A stretch of DNA of 64,000 nt from Sporosarcina luteola (lineage in GTDB: Bacteria > Bacillota > Bacilli > Bacillales_A > Planococcaceae). The DNA lies in assembly GCF_023715585.1 (NCBI RefSeq), contig NZ_JAMBOK010000001.1:1612001-1676000 (forward strand), written 5' to 3'. Under the pieces are notes generated by a model. That model was not told where the DNA came from. It saw only the letters and a program-made list of their open reading frames with translations, and searched no databases. Position numbers and translations under genes: made by a program. Below are positions 53,108 to 61,749 of the stretch, piece after piece. Every line of letters begins with the position of its first letter. The first letter of the stretch is position 1.

Positions 53108-53651
53108 ACCTTGTCCCCCTTATAATTATTCTCACGCATGCTAAAATTGTGATACAACTCCAATCTATTCAATTAAATATATTTATAGTACTGTAGTTCA
53201 TATTTTTCGAAACTATTTTTTTTAGAAGGTTTAGTGCTGTCGATTATTATTTAAGATAAGAGTTATATGAATAAGTCTCTAGAAATTTATTTACTCCACA
53301 CTTTCTCTATATAACCTATTTACAAAGTAAACATAAATTCAACAATTTCGCTTTTACTCACTTTGACTGTAAATCTTCCAAATTTTATAGATTAAAAGCA
53401 AAAGTTTATTAATAGTTGACGTGTTGTGGTAGCTCTGTCATGAGGTTTCTAAGATGGGATAAATGAAGATTAATACCAACATCATTTTTATTATTTTGGA
53501 GTTCGATGAATTTACGATGGATTATTTCTATGCAGTATGAATAAAAAATATAATCATGGGTAAATTAATCTTAATTAATATGGAATATAGTTGCACTGCT
53601 TCGTAATATTTAGCATATTCAGACTTTTTTCTGCCTATTTCTTTAGAAAAC
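53108..53651. other. Intergenic, about 540 bp, AT-rich
   Basis: No ORF with an RBS and no repeat seen. The left end must hold the subtilase promoter, but no convincing -35/-10 pair stands out. The length is unusual for this gene-dense region. Confidence 0.4.
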
Positions 53652-53690
53652 AAAAAAACTACCAACTATCTTCAAGATAGTTGGTAGTTT
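53652..53690 (-). terminator. Terminator of the main S-layer gene
   Basis: AAACTACCAACTATCTT (53656-53672) and AAGATAGTTGGTAGTTT (53674-53690) form a perfect 17-bp stem; the minus strand continues with a U-run encoded at 53658-53652. The strongest terminator in the window, fitting a highly expressed gene. Confidence 0.93.
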
Positions 53691-53725
53691 ACTAAATACT
53701 TTTTATTAAAGAACACTACTTGAAA

Positions 53726-56650
53726 TTACTTTACAGTAACTTGAATTTCTTTCGTAGCATTTTCAATTTTGACTCTTACAGTAACCTTAGCTTCAGTAAC
53801 TCCAGTGTTTAACGTTACTTTTGCATTTGGAGTTCCATTCTCTTCAATTTTAACTTCAGAAGCTTTTTGTGGAACTACTGTAATAGTTGGAGTTGCCGTA
53901 GCTGTGTCAACTACACGTTTATTGCCATACTGATCAGTAGTAGCAAAGTTAACTGTTGCATTATTATTCTTCAAGTTAGAAGCTACTGTTGAACCTGAAG
54001 CTAATGTCGCTGTTGTGATAGCAGCTGCACCAGTATGATTTGCAGCTACAGTTGCTGTTGTAAAGAAGAAGTCTTCTACTTCACGCTCATCAGTTGAAAC
54101 GACAAACTTTTGTTCAAGAACTTCACCTGTTGCATTGATTGTAACTCTTAAAGTGAATTCAGTATCAACTTGTGTTCCAGCAGAATTTGTATTCATGTCG
54201 GCTTTTGCCACTCTAATTTCGTTATTAGTTACAGTTGCAGTACCTTTTCCACCAGAGATTGTTGCAGTAAAGTCTTCATTAGCTCCTTGAACCAACGCAA
54301 CCTTACCGCCATTTAATACACCGTTAACTGTGAACGCTTTATTTCCAGCAGTTTCTACATCAGCCGCTTGAACTTTACCAATTGTTGCAATCTCATAGCT
54401 GTTGTATTCAGTTCCATCAGTTACACGTACTGTGGATTCAGCTGTACTTGCAGCAATTGTATTAGTTCCATTAGCATCAGCAAGAACGAACTGAAGTGTT
54501 TCTGAACCGTTCGCTAATCCTGCAGTGACAGTTACGCCAGCGTTATGTTTAATTGTGTTAGTTGCTGTTGTACCAGGCAATGTTACAACAGTTGAATTTG
54601 TATCTTCGCTAACTAAAATACCTTTACTGTTAGCTAGCAAGTAACTTGTGACAGCAGCTGCTTTCATATCACGACCATATTGGTCTTCGATAACAAGTTC
54701 AGATACTGTAATGTTTTTTGATTTACCAGCTGCTAGAACTAGAGGATCTTTAAGGCCGCGAACTGTAGTTGGTACAGCTGCTTTTTCAACTTTAACTGTT
54801 GTAGTTGCAACTTTAAATGTTGATGATTGTGCTACTAATGGGAAAATACCATCTGCTTGATTCGCGCTTGCAGGCACTTTAATAAACAAATTGCCATCTG
54901 CATCTTTTGCAAACGCATTAGCCACTGACGAACCGTTAAATGTAACTTTAACGCCTTTATAATCAGTAGAACTTGTGTTGTTTAAAACATTAAGGTCTGT
55001 TACAGCTTTTCCGCCCTTATCAAGTACAGATACCGGTACTAAAATATCTTCTTTAGCTACAGTAAGCGCTGGAGCTGAAAGAGTGACGACATCAGTACGA
55101 GTAGTTTCAGCTACTTGGATTTTGTAAGATACATTTTTCCCAGTAGTAGTGGAAATAAATGTAACTTGGTTTTCTCCAGCTTTAATTCCCGTTGTAGGAG
55201 CTTGAATTTCTATTGCTAAATGTGTTTTCCCGTCAACTGTTACAGTTTCCACGTCAGCAACTGAACCTGCGCCTTTAGTAGTAACTACAGTTGGATTTGT
55301 TTCAGACTTAATTAGCCCAGCTTTAGCAACATCTTTATCAGTAATTGTATTGCCGTATTGGTCTTTTACATCTAGTAATAGATAAAATTTATCTGAAGTA
55401 AGGTTTGTACCTTCGTTCAATTCTTTTTTATCTTTATTATAAACACCTGTTACAGCTACTTCAGATGCTGCTGCTGCTGCTGATAACGTTACTGTCTTTG
55501 TTGCAGATTTAGCACTGTCTGCATGAATAAGTGCAACCGCGACTTTATCTCCAACTTTAGAATTACCAGCGCCGTAAATTCCAGTTAGATCGATTTCCAC
55601 AACACCTAATGCAGGTTTTGGAACAATATTAGCGAGGTTGTTAGTTGTTAAAGTTGTAGTTCTTGTTACGTCCTCACCGTATTGGTTTTTAACTTGATAA
55701 CCTACTGTAGCCTTAGTTGGGTTTCCAGTAGCATTTACTACAGCAACATCAGACAAAATTTCGATAGTTTCTACTCTTTCATCTTGAGCTTTAACTGTAG
55801 TAGATAGTTTAGTGTCTGTTAAACCGGAAATATTTATTGTGTAATCACCTTGAGTAAGCTTTGTAGAAAGTTCAAGTTTTACAGACTTTCCATCTGCCGC
55901 CCAAGTTGTTTTAGAAACATTTTGCTTAATAGTTGATTTAACAACTTCCAATTGAGCTTTTGTAGTATCAACAGCTTTATTGAAAGTAACTTCTAAAGTT
56001 TTTGCATCAACTGCTGCAGACTTTACCGAAAGTACGGTAGTGTCTTCAACTCCAACCTCAGCACGGTGTACAAACAGAGCGAACTCTCCACGTGTTAGAT
56101 TGTCAGTTGGAGCGAATGTTGTTTCTGTCTTACCAAGCGTAATTCCAGCTTCTTTAAGAGCAGAAACATATCCGATCCAGTTGTTGTTTACGTCTTTGAA
56201 GTTAGCATTTTCTTTTGCAGTTAGCTTATAAGCGTTTGCAAGCATTTTTGCCATTTCTTGACGAGTGATGTAGTCAGCTGGAGCGAATGCAGTAGCAGTT
56301 TTACCACTAGCAATTTTCGCTTCAACGATTGCGTTGACAGCACCTGCTACACGAGTGTTAACGTCTTGGAAACCTGCATCTGGTGCAGAAGTAGTATCCA
56401 ATTTAAGAGCGTTAGCGATCATGACCGCAGCGTCACCGCGTGAGATGTTGCTGTTCGTACCGAAAGTAGTTTCAGTAGTTCCTTTTGCGATACCGTTTTC
56501 TACTAAGTAGTTTACTGCCGCTTCGTAAGACTTGCTTACGTCCTTGAAATCAGTTGCCGCTGAAGCGACTGGTACGATTGCTGTTGCAACTAGTGTTGCT
56601 GTTGCAGCCGAAGCTACAAACTTTTTGTAGGCTTTTGGTTGATGAGCCAT
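53726..56650 (-). CDS. Main S-layer protein candidate, N-terminal SLH triplet (paralogue 2)
   Basis: 974 aa. Signal peptide (FVASAATATLVATAIVPVAS), SLH repeats at about residues 33-75, 95-140 and 155-200 (GTTETTFGTNSNISRGDAAV, AFAPADYITRQEMAKMLANA, TFAPTDNLTRGEFALFVHRA), then about 770 residues of T/V/A-rich Ig-like modules, no cysteine noticed. The size, N-terminal SLH placement, GGGAGG RBS, extended -10 promoter, 74-nt leader and perfect terminator suggest very high expression, so this is the likely S-layer subunit. It binds the pyruvylated wall polymer made by the genes immediately upstream (57-63 kb). Confidence 0.93.
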   Translation of the reverse strand: MAHQPKAYKKFVASAATATLVATAIVPVASAATDFKDVSKSYEAAVNYLVENGIAKGTTETTFGTNSNISRGDAAVMIANALKLDTTSAPDAGFQDVNTRVAGAVNAIVEAKIASGKTATAFAPADYITRQEMAKMLANAYKLTAKENANFKDVNNNWIGYVSALKEAGITLGKTETTFAPTDNLTRGEFALFVHRAEVGVEDTTVLSVKSAAVDAKTLEVTFNKAVDTTKAQLEVVKSTIKQNVSKTTWAADGKSVKLELSTKLTQGDYTINISGLTDTKLSTTVKAQDERVETIEILSDVAVVNATGNPTKATVGYQVKNQYGEDVTRTTTLTTNNLANIVPKPALGVVEIDLTGIYGAGNSKVGDKVAVALIHADSAKSATKTVTLSAAAAASEVAVTGVYNKDKKELNEGTNLTSDKFYLLLDVKDQYGNTITDKDVAKAGLIKSETNPTVVTTKGAGSVADVETVTVDGKTHLAIEIQAPTTGIKAGENQVTFISTTTGKNVSYKIQVAETTRTDVVTLSAPALTVAKEDILVPVSVLDKGGKAVTDLNVLNNTSSTDYKGVKVTFNGSSVANAFAKDADGNLFIKVPASANQADGIFPLVAQSSTFKVATTTVKVEKAAVPTTVRGLKDPLVLAAGKSKNITVSELVIEDQYGRDMKAAAVTSYLLANSKGILVSEDTNSTVVTLPGTTATNTIKHNAGVTVTAGLANGSETLQFVLADANGTNTIAASTAESTVRVTDGTEYNSYEIATIGKVQAADVETAGNKAFTVNGVLNGGKVALVQGANEDFTATISGGKGTATVTNNEIRVAKADMNTNSAGTQVDTEFTLRVTINATGEVLEQKFVVSTDEREVEDFFFTTATVAANHTGAAAITTATLASGSTVASNLKNNNATVNFATTDQYGNKRVVDTATATPTITVVPQKASEVKIEENGTPNAKVTLNTGVTEAKVTVRVKIENATKEIQVTVK

Positions 56651-56730
56651 GTGTAGAATTCCTCCCTATTGTATGATTACATTTTATGAAGCTATCATAT
56701 GAATCTACTAGTGTACAAGATTCAATATGA

Positions 56731-56739
56731 ATTATACCA
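56731..56739 (-). promoter_or_regulatory. Extended -10 promoter of the main S-layer gene
   Basis: TGGTATAAT on the minus strand (56739-56731) is a consensus TGn-TATAAT element. Transcription would start near 56724, giving a 5' leader of about 74 nt before the ATG at 56650. No clear -35 was seen. The upstream part of the gap (to 57021) is AT-rich and has no gene. Confidence 0.55.
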
Positions 56740-57021
56740 ACAATGCGTATAATAATCTACTTTTAATTTCAAGTGGGGCCAAATTTACTATTTTTAGATA
56801 GTAGATTTGATTCACCTGATATTATTAGTATATTAACATACGTATACGGCACGTCAGCTCTTTTACAAGTATAGCAAACTTTTAAAAAAACTCAAGCTAT
56901 ATTAATCTATCTTCTGAAAATTCGTCTTATGTGCATTGTGTAGGCATTTTCTATTGATTAATATGAACCGCTTTTCGTGTCACTGAAACTAATACTCCGT
57001 ATTTTAGAAACTATACATGTA

Positions 57022-57047
57022 AAAGGCCGGCAATAATGCCGGCCTTT
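57022..57047. terminator. Perfect terminator stem after the dehydrogenase gene
   Basis: AAAGGCCGGCA (57022-57032) and TGCCGGCCTTT (57037-57047) form a perfect 11-bp stem with a four-base loop. It isolates the wall-polymer operon from the S-layer gene. Confidence 0.9.
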
Positions 57048-57074
57048 CTAGCTAATTTTATTAGTAGTCTTTTA

Positions 57075-58364
57075 TCACATCGGGCTGTTTTTCGAATCTC
57101 CCAGCACATACACTTCAAATCCAGCCGCTTGCCATTTTTCCCGGTCGATGCATTGTTTTGTGTCTATGACGATTTTGCTTTCCATCAGATCGGCAATTTG
57201 TGCTGGATCGAGATCTTTGAATTCATCATGGCTTGTTAAGATGATGGCTGCTTGAGCCCCTTTCAAAGCCTCATCCATGTTTTGCGTCTGGATTTCCAGA
57301 TTGTTCTGTTTGATATGCGGGTCGAATGCCACGGCATCCAGTGCCCTCTTTTGCAATTCTTCTACAACGTCGACGGACGGACTTTCCCTCATGTCGTCGA
57401 TATTTCCTTTGAAGGCAAGACCAAGCACTGCCACCTTTGCATTCGTCGTTTCAATGCCTTTTGCCTGCAAGATTGTTGTCAGGAAATCGGCCGTGTAGGC
57501 AGGCATTCCGTCATTTGTCTTACGGGACAGGTTGATGATCTTGGCGATTTCCGGATTCAATTCAACGAGGAACCATGGATCGACGGCGATGCAATGCCCG
57601 CCGACGCCTGGTCCTGGCTGATGAATATTGACGCGGGGGTGGAAGTTCGCGAGGCGAATCGCTTCCCAGACGTTTACGCCGATTGTGGCGGATAGCTTCG
57701 CGAGTTCGTTCGCTAAGGCAATATTGACATCGCGGTATGTGTTTTCCATCACTTTGACGAGTTCGGCAGTCGTATCGTCCGTTTCGTGCATCTGTCCTTT
57801 GACGAATGAACGGTATAGATCCGACGTCATTTTCGCGGATTCTTCATTGACTCCCCCGATGATGCGGTCATTTGAAATAAGCTCTTCAAATACACGGCCA
57901 GGGATGACCCGTTCAGGTGAATGGGAGACGAATAGTTCCGTCCCGATTTCGAGTCCTGTTGGGATGAGCTCCGGAATGACGACGTCTTGTACGGTTCTTG
58001 GCGGCACTGTCGACTCAAGAATGACGAGGTTCCCTTTTTCAACGAATGGGGCGATTGCTTTTGCCGCACTTCGGATGTATTCGAGATTAGCTGTTTTGTC
58101 TTCTTTGATCGGCGATGGTACTGCAAGGATGAAGACATCGGCCTTTATCGGTGTAGTGGAAACTGTGAACATATTCGAGTCGATCGCTTCATCCAGACGC
58201 TCTTGCAAACCGTTCTCTTCTATATGAAGCTTTTTGTTGCGGATGCTTTCCACTACGCTTTCATTGATATCGACACCGTGCACTTTATGTCCGTGGTTGG
58301 CAAACATGACCGCTGTCGGCAATCCGATATATCCTAGTCCGATTATGCAAATTGACTTTTTCAT
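57075..58364 (-). CDS. UDP-N-acetyl-D-mannosamine dehydrogenase family (WecC/TuaD type)
   Basis: 429 aa, typical length. NAD-binding GLGYIGLPTAVMFANHGHKV, SPERVIPGRVFEELISNDRI, and the catalytic Cys C258 in GPGVGGHCIAVDPWFLVE. The HCIAVDPWFL form is characteristic of WecC-like ManNAc dehydrogenases rather than UDP-glucose dehydrogenases. The product, UDP-ManNAcA, would give an anionic sugar for the secondary wall polymer. The next gene, of the WecG/TagA type, lies 22 bp upstream in the same operon. RBS AAGGAG. Confidence 0.9.
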   Translation of the reverse strand: MKKSICIIGLGYIGLPTAVMFANHGHKVHGVDINESVVESIRNKKLHIEENGLQERLDEAIDSNMFTVSTTPIKADVFILAVPSPIKEDKTANLEYIRSAAKAIAPFVEKGNLVILESTVPPRTVQDVVIPELIPTGLEIGTELFVSHSPERVIPGRVFEELISNDRIIGGVNEESAKMTSDLYRSFVKGQMHETDDTTAELVKVMENTYRDVNIALANELAKLSATIGVNVWEAIRLANFHPRVNIHQPGPGVGGHCIAVDPWFLVELNPEIAKIINLSRKTNDGMPAYTADFLTTILQAKGIETTNAKVAVLGLAFKGNIDDMRESPSVDVVEELQKRALDAVAFDPHIKQNNLEIQTQNMDEALKGAQAAIILTSHDEFKDLDPAQIADLMESKIVIDTKQCIDREKWQAAGFEVYVLGDSKNSPM

Positions 58365-58386
58365 ATTGAAAGACTCCTTACTATTT

Positions 58387-59106
58387 TTAGTTTCTTCTAT
58401 TAAATAAGATGTTCATCAGGAAGAGCGGAAGGTTCATCTGGCGTTTGATGCGTCTTGGATCGCTTGCCAGCCGGTACAGCCATTCGGTGCCTGTATTCCT
58501 GAAGAGTGCGGGTGCCCGCTTGACGGTTCCCGAGAAGACGTCGAAGCTGCCACCGACCCCTTGGAATACTAAGACGTTTTTCAGCTTGTCCATGTTTCGT
58601 CTGATCCAAAGTTCTTGCTTCGGGCTGCCGAGAGCGACGAAGATGATTTCAGCGCCGCTATCGTTAATGCGCTGTAGTAGGGCTTCTTCATCCTGTTCAT
58701 ACCCGTCAGTCATGCCCGCTATTCCGATTTCCGGGTATTGCTGTTTTATATTATGGGCGGCTTTTTCGACGACTTCCTTTTTCGCGCCGTATAAATAGAT
58801 GGGATGGTTTTCATCTGCGGCGAATTTCAGCAGCCTCGCCATCATGTCGACGCCTGTGACGCGGGAATGGATCTTCCCTTTTTTTATTTTGGATGCCAAA
58901 AGTATGCCTACGCCGTCCGGTATTTGAAACGTCGATCCGTTGATAAGATCCTTCACTTCCGGATTTTTTTGCGCGGTCATCACTTTTTCCGGGTTGACGG
59001 CGATGATTGTAGATTGTTCACCGGCTGCCATCCGGGTTTTTATTTCCGTAATGATTCCTTCATATGTAAGAGGCGACACATGGACGCCAAGGTACGTTTC
59101 TTTCAT
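58387..59106 (-). CDS. WecG/TagA/CpsF-family glycosyltransferase
   Basis: 239 aa, GT26. Conserved stretches are FQIPDGVGILLASKIKKGK, RVTGVDMMARLLKFAADENH, IYLYGAKKEVVEKAAHNIKQ and IFVALGSPKQELWIRRN. Members transfer ManNAc or ManNAcA to lipid-linked GlcNAc (TagA in teichoic-acid linkage units, WecG in ECA). Paired with a WecC-type dehydrogenase it probably builds the GlcNAc-ManNAc(A) core of the polymer that SLH domains bind. First gene of a two-gene minus-strand operon that diverges from csaB. Confidence 0.92.
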   Translation of the reverse strand: MKETYLGVHVSPLTYEGIITEIKTRMAAGEQSTIIAVNPEKVMTAQKNPEVKDLINGSTFQIPDGVGILLASKIKKGKIHSRVTGVDMMARLLKFAADENHPIYLYGAKKEVVEKAAHNIKQQYPEIGIAGMTDGYEQDEEALLQRINDSGAEIIFVALGSPKQELWIRRNMDKLKNVLVFQGVGGSFDVFSGTVKRAPALFRNTGTEWLYRLASDPRRIKRQMNLPLFLMNILFNRRN

Positions 59107-59141
59107 TGTCTGACCCTCGATTCGTTGCTTTCAATTGTATA

Positions 59142-59150
59142 AGTATAGCA
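59142..59150 (-). promoter_or_regulatory. Extended -10 of the WecG/WecC operon
   Basis: TGCTATACT on the minus strand (59150-59142) fits TGn-TATACT and lies 36 bp before the ATG at 59106. It sits in the 250-bp divergent region shared with csaB; no second promoter could be fixed. Confidence 0.4.
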
Positions 59151-59356
59151 GAAACCCAAAGCGGTTGCATAGCCATTGGGAACGATGATAGAATGAGTAG
59201 GAAATGACGATATATGTAATATGTTGTGAGATGACTTTTCGAAGACGGCAACATCTTCATTCAATAGTTCGTTCTATATAAAAAGTCGACTTTAATTTAT
59301 CCATAACTATGCTTTCACGGGATGCGTGGAAGCTTTTGTTTTGAGGAGGATATCCA

Positions 59357-60478
59357 TTGAAAATAGTGATTTCAGGTTTTTACGGACTTGGCAATACGGG
59401 TGACGAGGCCATTTTAAAGGCCATTGTCGATAACTTGCGTGCCGAGCTGGACAATCCGGAGATAACGGTGTTTTCGTTGTCGCCTGATAAGACAGCGAAG
59501 GAGCATGACGTGAAATCGGTCTACAGGGGTTGGCGGCATGAGAATATGGAAAAGGTGAAGGCGCTCCGCAATGCGGATCTCCTTATCTCCGGAGGCGGCG
59601 GGCTGCTTCAGGATACATACCCGACGAAGTTTTTATTCGGTCCCCTTCCCTATTATTTGCTTATTGTTTTGCTGGCGAAGCTTTGCGGAACGAAGGTCAT
59701 GTTCTTTTCACAGGGAATCGGTCCTGTTACAAGTAAATGGGGCAAGTTCCTGATGCGGGCGCTCGCCAACAAGGCTGACTTCATCACCGTCAGGGATACG
59801 TATTCAAAAGAGTATCTTGAGAATTTGAAAGTGACGAAGCCCGAGACGGTCGTCACTGCTGATATTGTGTTCGCATTCAAGCCTACTGAAGACAATGTCG
59901 CTTATGCTTCGCTCGGTTTGAAGGGCGATAAACGGCTTGTAGCGGTCGCCCCACGTCCTTGGTTTGACCATGAGGACGAATATATCGGGAAGCTTGCATG
60001 GGTGTTGGATGAGCTCATTGAACAGAGGGATGTCATGCCTGTGTTCGTCCCTATGGAACCGCCATACGATACGAATGTATCGAAAAAGGTGATGGCAAAG
60101 ATGAAGAATGCCAGCAAGACCCGGCTGTTGGGCGATTCATTCACACCGAATGAGTTTTATAATTTCATTTCCAAGACTGAATTGACGATCGCCTTGCGTT
60201 TGCATGCGTTGATATTCGCTGCACTCTCGAATGTGCCGCATATCGGGTTGAGCTATGATCAGAAGGTGGAAAGCTTTTTGAAGCGCTCAGGCATGTGGGA
60301 CCGTTCTTTCCCTCTAGGGGATTTCACGAAGGAAGCATTGCTTGAAAATGCGCTTTACGTGCTTGACCATGGTACAGATACGAAAGAGATGATTGCGCCG
60401 AATGTTGACGTGCTGCGACGGGAAGCTGTTCGCAATGTGGATTTATTACGGGAACAATTTTTGGATGGAGGACGTTGA
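59357..60478 (+). CDS. csaB: CsaB-like polysaccharide pyruvyl transferase
   Basis: 373 aa. TTG start at 59357 with GAGGAGG ten bases upstream. The N-terminal VISGFYGLGNTGDEAILKAI, ADLLISGGGGLLQDTYPTKF, MFFSQGIGPVTSKWGKFLM, and C-terminal LTIALRLHALIFAALSNVPH with the R-x-H site are as in Bacillus CsaB. The enzyme adds pyruvate ketal to the secondary wall polymer, the feature SLH repeats recognise, so all nine SLH proteins in the window probably depend on it. It heads a plus-strand operon with a GT4 gene starting one base after its stop and the flippase beyond. Confidence 0.93.
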   Translation: MKIVISGFYGLGNTGDEAILKAIVDNLRAELDNPEITVFSLSPDKTAKEHDVKSVYRGWRHENMEKVKALRNADLLISGGGGLLQDTYPTKFLFGPLPYYLLIVLLAKLCGTKVMFFSQGIGPVTSKWGKFLMRALANKADFITVRDTYSKEYLENLKVTKPETVVTADIVFAFKPTEDNVAYASLGLKGDKRLVAVAPRPWFDHEDEYIGKLAWVLDELIEQRDVMPVFVPMEPPYDTNVSKKVMAKMKNASKTRLLGDSFTPNEFYNFISKTELTIALRLHALIFAALSNVPHIGLSYDQKVESFLKRSGMWDRSFPLGDFTKEALLENALYVLDHGTDTKEMIAPNVDVLRREAVRNVDLLREQFLDGGR

Positions 60479-60479
60479 A

Positions 60480-61658
60480 TTGAAAATATTATTGGCTACT
60501 GCATATGATTATCCCCATTTAGGAGGATTATCAGTCCATATGGCAACTTTGAAGGCCGGGCTTGAGTCACGGGGCCATACAGTGGATATCGTATCATTCT
60601 CGGATGTGCCTAAGTGGAAGCAGGACGGTGTTGTCCGTGGACCGGCTTTCGTTTTGAATAAGATGAAGAAAGGTTCGGGCTATGTCTGGACGTTGAATCG
60701 ACGGAAGGACGAGCTGGAGTCGCTTATTAAGGTGAAGGTTTCGGGCGGCGGCTATGACATCATCAATGCGCAGGATGCTTTTACGACGCTTGCCGCGCTG
60801 GAGTCTGACGTTCCTGTCGTCAGTACGGTGCATGGCTATTTGACTTTTGAAGGTATTTCCAAAGGTACGGTCATCGAAGGCTCTACTGAAGCGGATAAGC
60901 TGAAAGAAGCCGAGTGGAAATCGTATAAATCAACGCGTGAAGTGATTACGGTCGATACGCGCATTAAGGATTATATCGAGAAGGAAACGGGCGTCATTGG
61001 TAACATGATCAAGAACTTCATTGACGTCGAATCGTTCAAGCCTGAAGTTTCCCGCCGGGACGAGTTCCGCGAGAAATATGGCTTTGAGAAGGATGATATG
61101 ATTTTCTTCGTTCCGCGTCGTTTGACGAAGAAGAACGGCGTCATTTACCCGATTTTATCATTGCCAGCGGTTCTTGAGAAATTCCCGAAAGCGCGTGTCG
61201 TGTTTGCGGGAACGGGCGAAATGATGGAGACAATGAAAGCGAAGGCTGCAGAACTTGGCGTGGCTGACCGGGTGACGATGGTCGGCGCGGTCGATCATGC
61301 AGATATGATTCAGTATTATGCGTTGAGCAATGTGGCACTTGTCCCTTCGATCTATTCCGCAGGAGTGGAGGAAGCGACGTCCATTTCCGCACTAGAGGCG
61401 ATGGGTTCCGGTGTTCCATTAATCGCGTGTGCGGTTGGCGGTTTGAAGGAGATCATCGAAGACGGCGTGGACGGGCTATTGGTGGAAGAGCAGAATGTCG
61501 AGGAGTTAAGCGAAGCGATGATCCGTTTGCTGGAAGACCCTGCTTTCGGCCAGCAGTTGGCTGACACTGCGCGTGCTAAGATCGTTGCGGAGTATTCGCA
61601 TTTCGCTGCGGCAGAAAAGTATGAGAAGATTTACGAGAAGGCTTTGAAGAAAAATTGA
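60480..61658 (+). CDS. Glycosyltransferase family 4 of the wall-polymer operon
   Basis: 392 aa from the TTG at 60480 (GGAGG eight bases upstream); the longer frame overlaps csaB and is not used. GT-B fold: LKILLATAYDYPHLGGLSVH, INAQDAFTTLAALESDVPVV, STVHGYLTFEGISKG, the donor-site FFVPRRLTKKNGVIYPILSL, and PSIYSAGVEEATSISALEAM with E-x7-E. It probably adds a hexose to the lipid-linked wall polymer. Starts one base after csaB and ends before a hairpin at 61669, so translation of the two genes is coupled. Confidence 0.9.
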   Translation: MKILLATAYDYPHLGGLSVHMATLKAGLESRGHTVDIVSFSDVPKWKQDGVVRGPAFVLNKMKKGSGYVWTLNRRKDELESLIKVKVSGGGYDIINAQDAFTTLAALESDVPVVSTVHGYLTFEGISKGTVIEGSTEADKLKEAEWKSYKSTREVITVDTRIKDYIEKETGVIGNMIKNFIDVESFKPEVSRRDEFREKYGFEKDDMIFFVPRRLTKKNGVIYPILSLPAVLEKFPKARVVFAGTGEMMETMKAKAAELGVADRVTMVGAVDHADMIQYYALSNVALVPSIYSAGVEEATSISALEAMGSGVPLIACAVGGLKEIIEDGVDGLLVEEQNVEELSEAMIRLLEDPAFGQQLADTARAKIVAEYSHFAAAEKYEKIYEKALKKN

Positions 61659-61668
61659 TGAACTGATT

Positions 61669-61697
61669 GCTCCCCGCCCAGGCTGGGAGCTTTCTTT
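61669..61697 (+). terminator. Terminator between GT4 and flippase genes
   Basis: GCTCCC (61669-61674) and GGGAGC (61685-61690) form the stem, with TTTCTTT downstream. It may be leaky, since the flippase gene follows 60 bp later. Confidence 0.65.
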
Positions 61698-61749
61698 ATG
61701 ACTACAGATCGGCGTCTTTCCGGCGTTGATGCAGGTTAGGTGGATGGAT

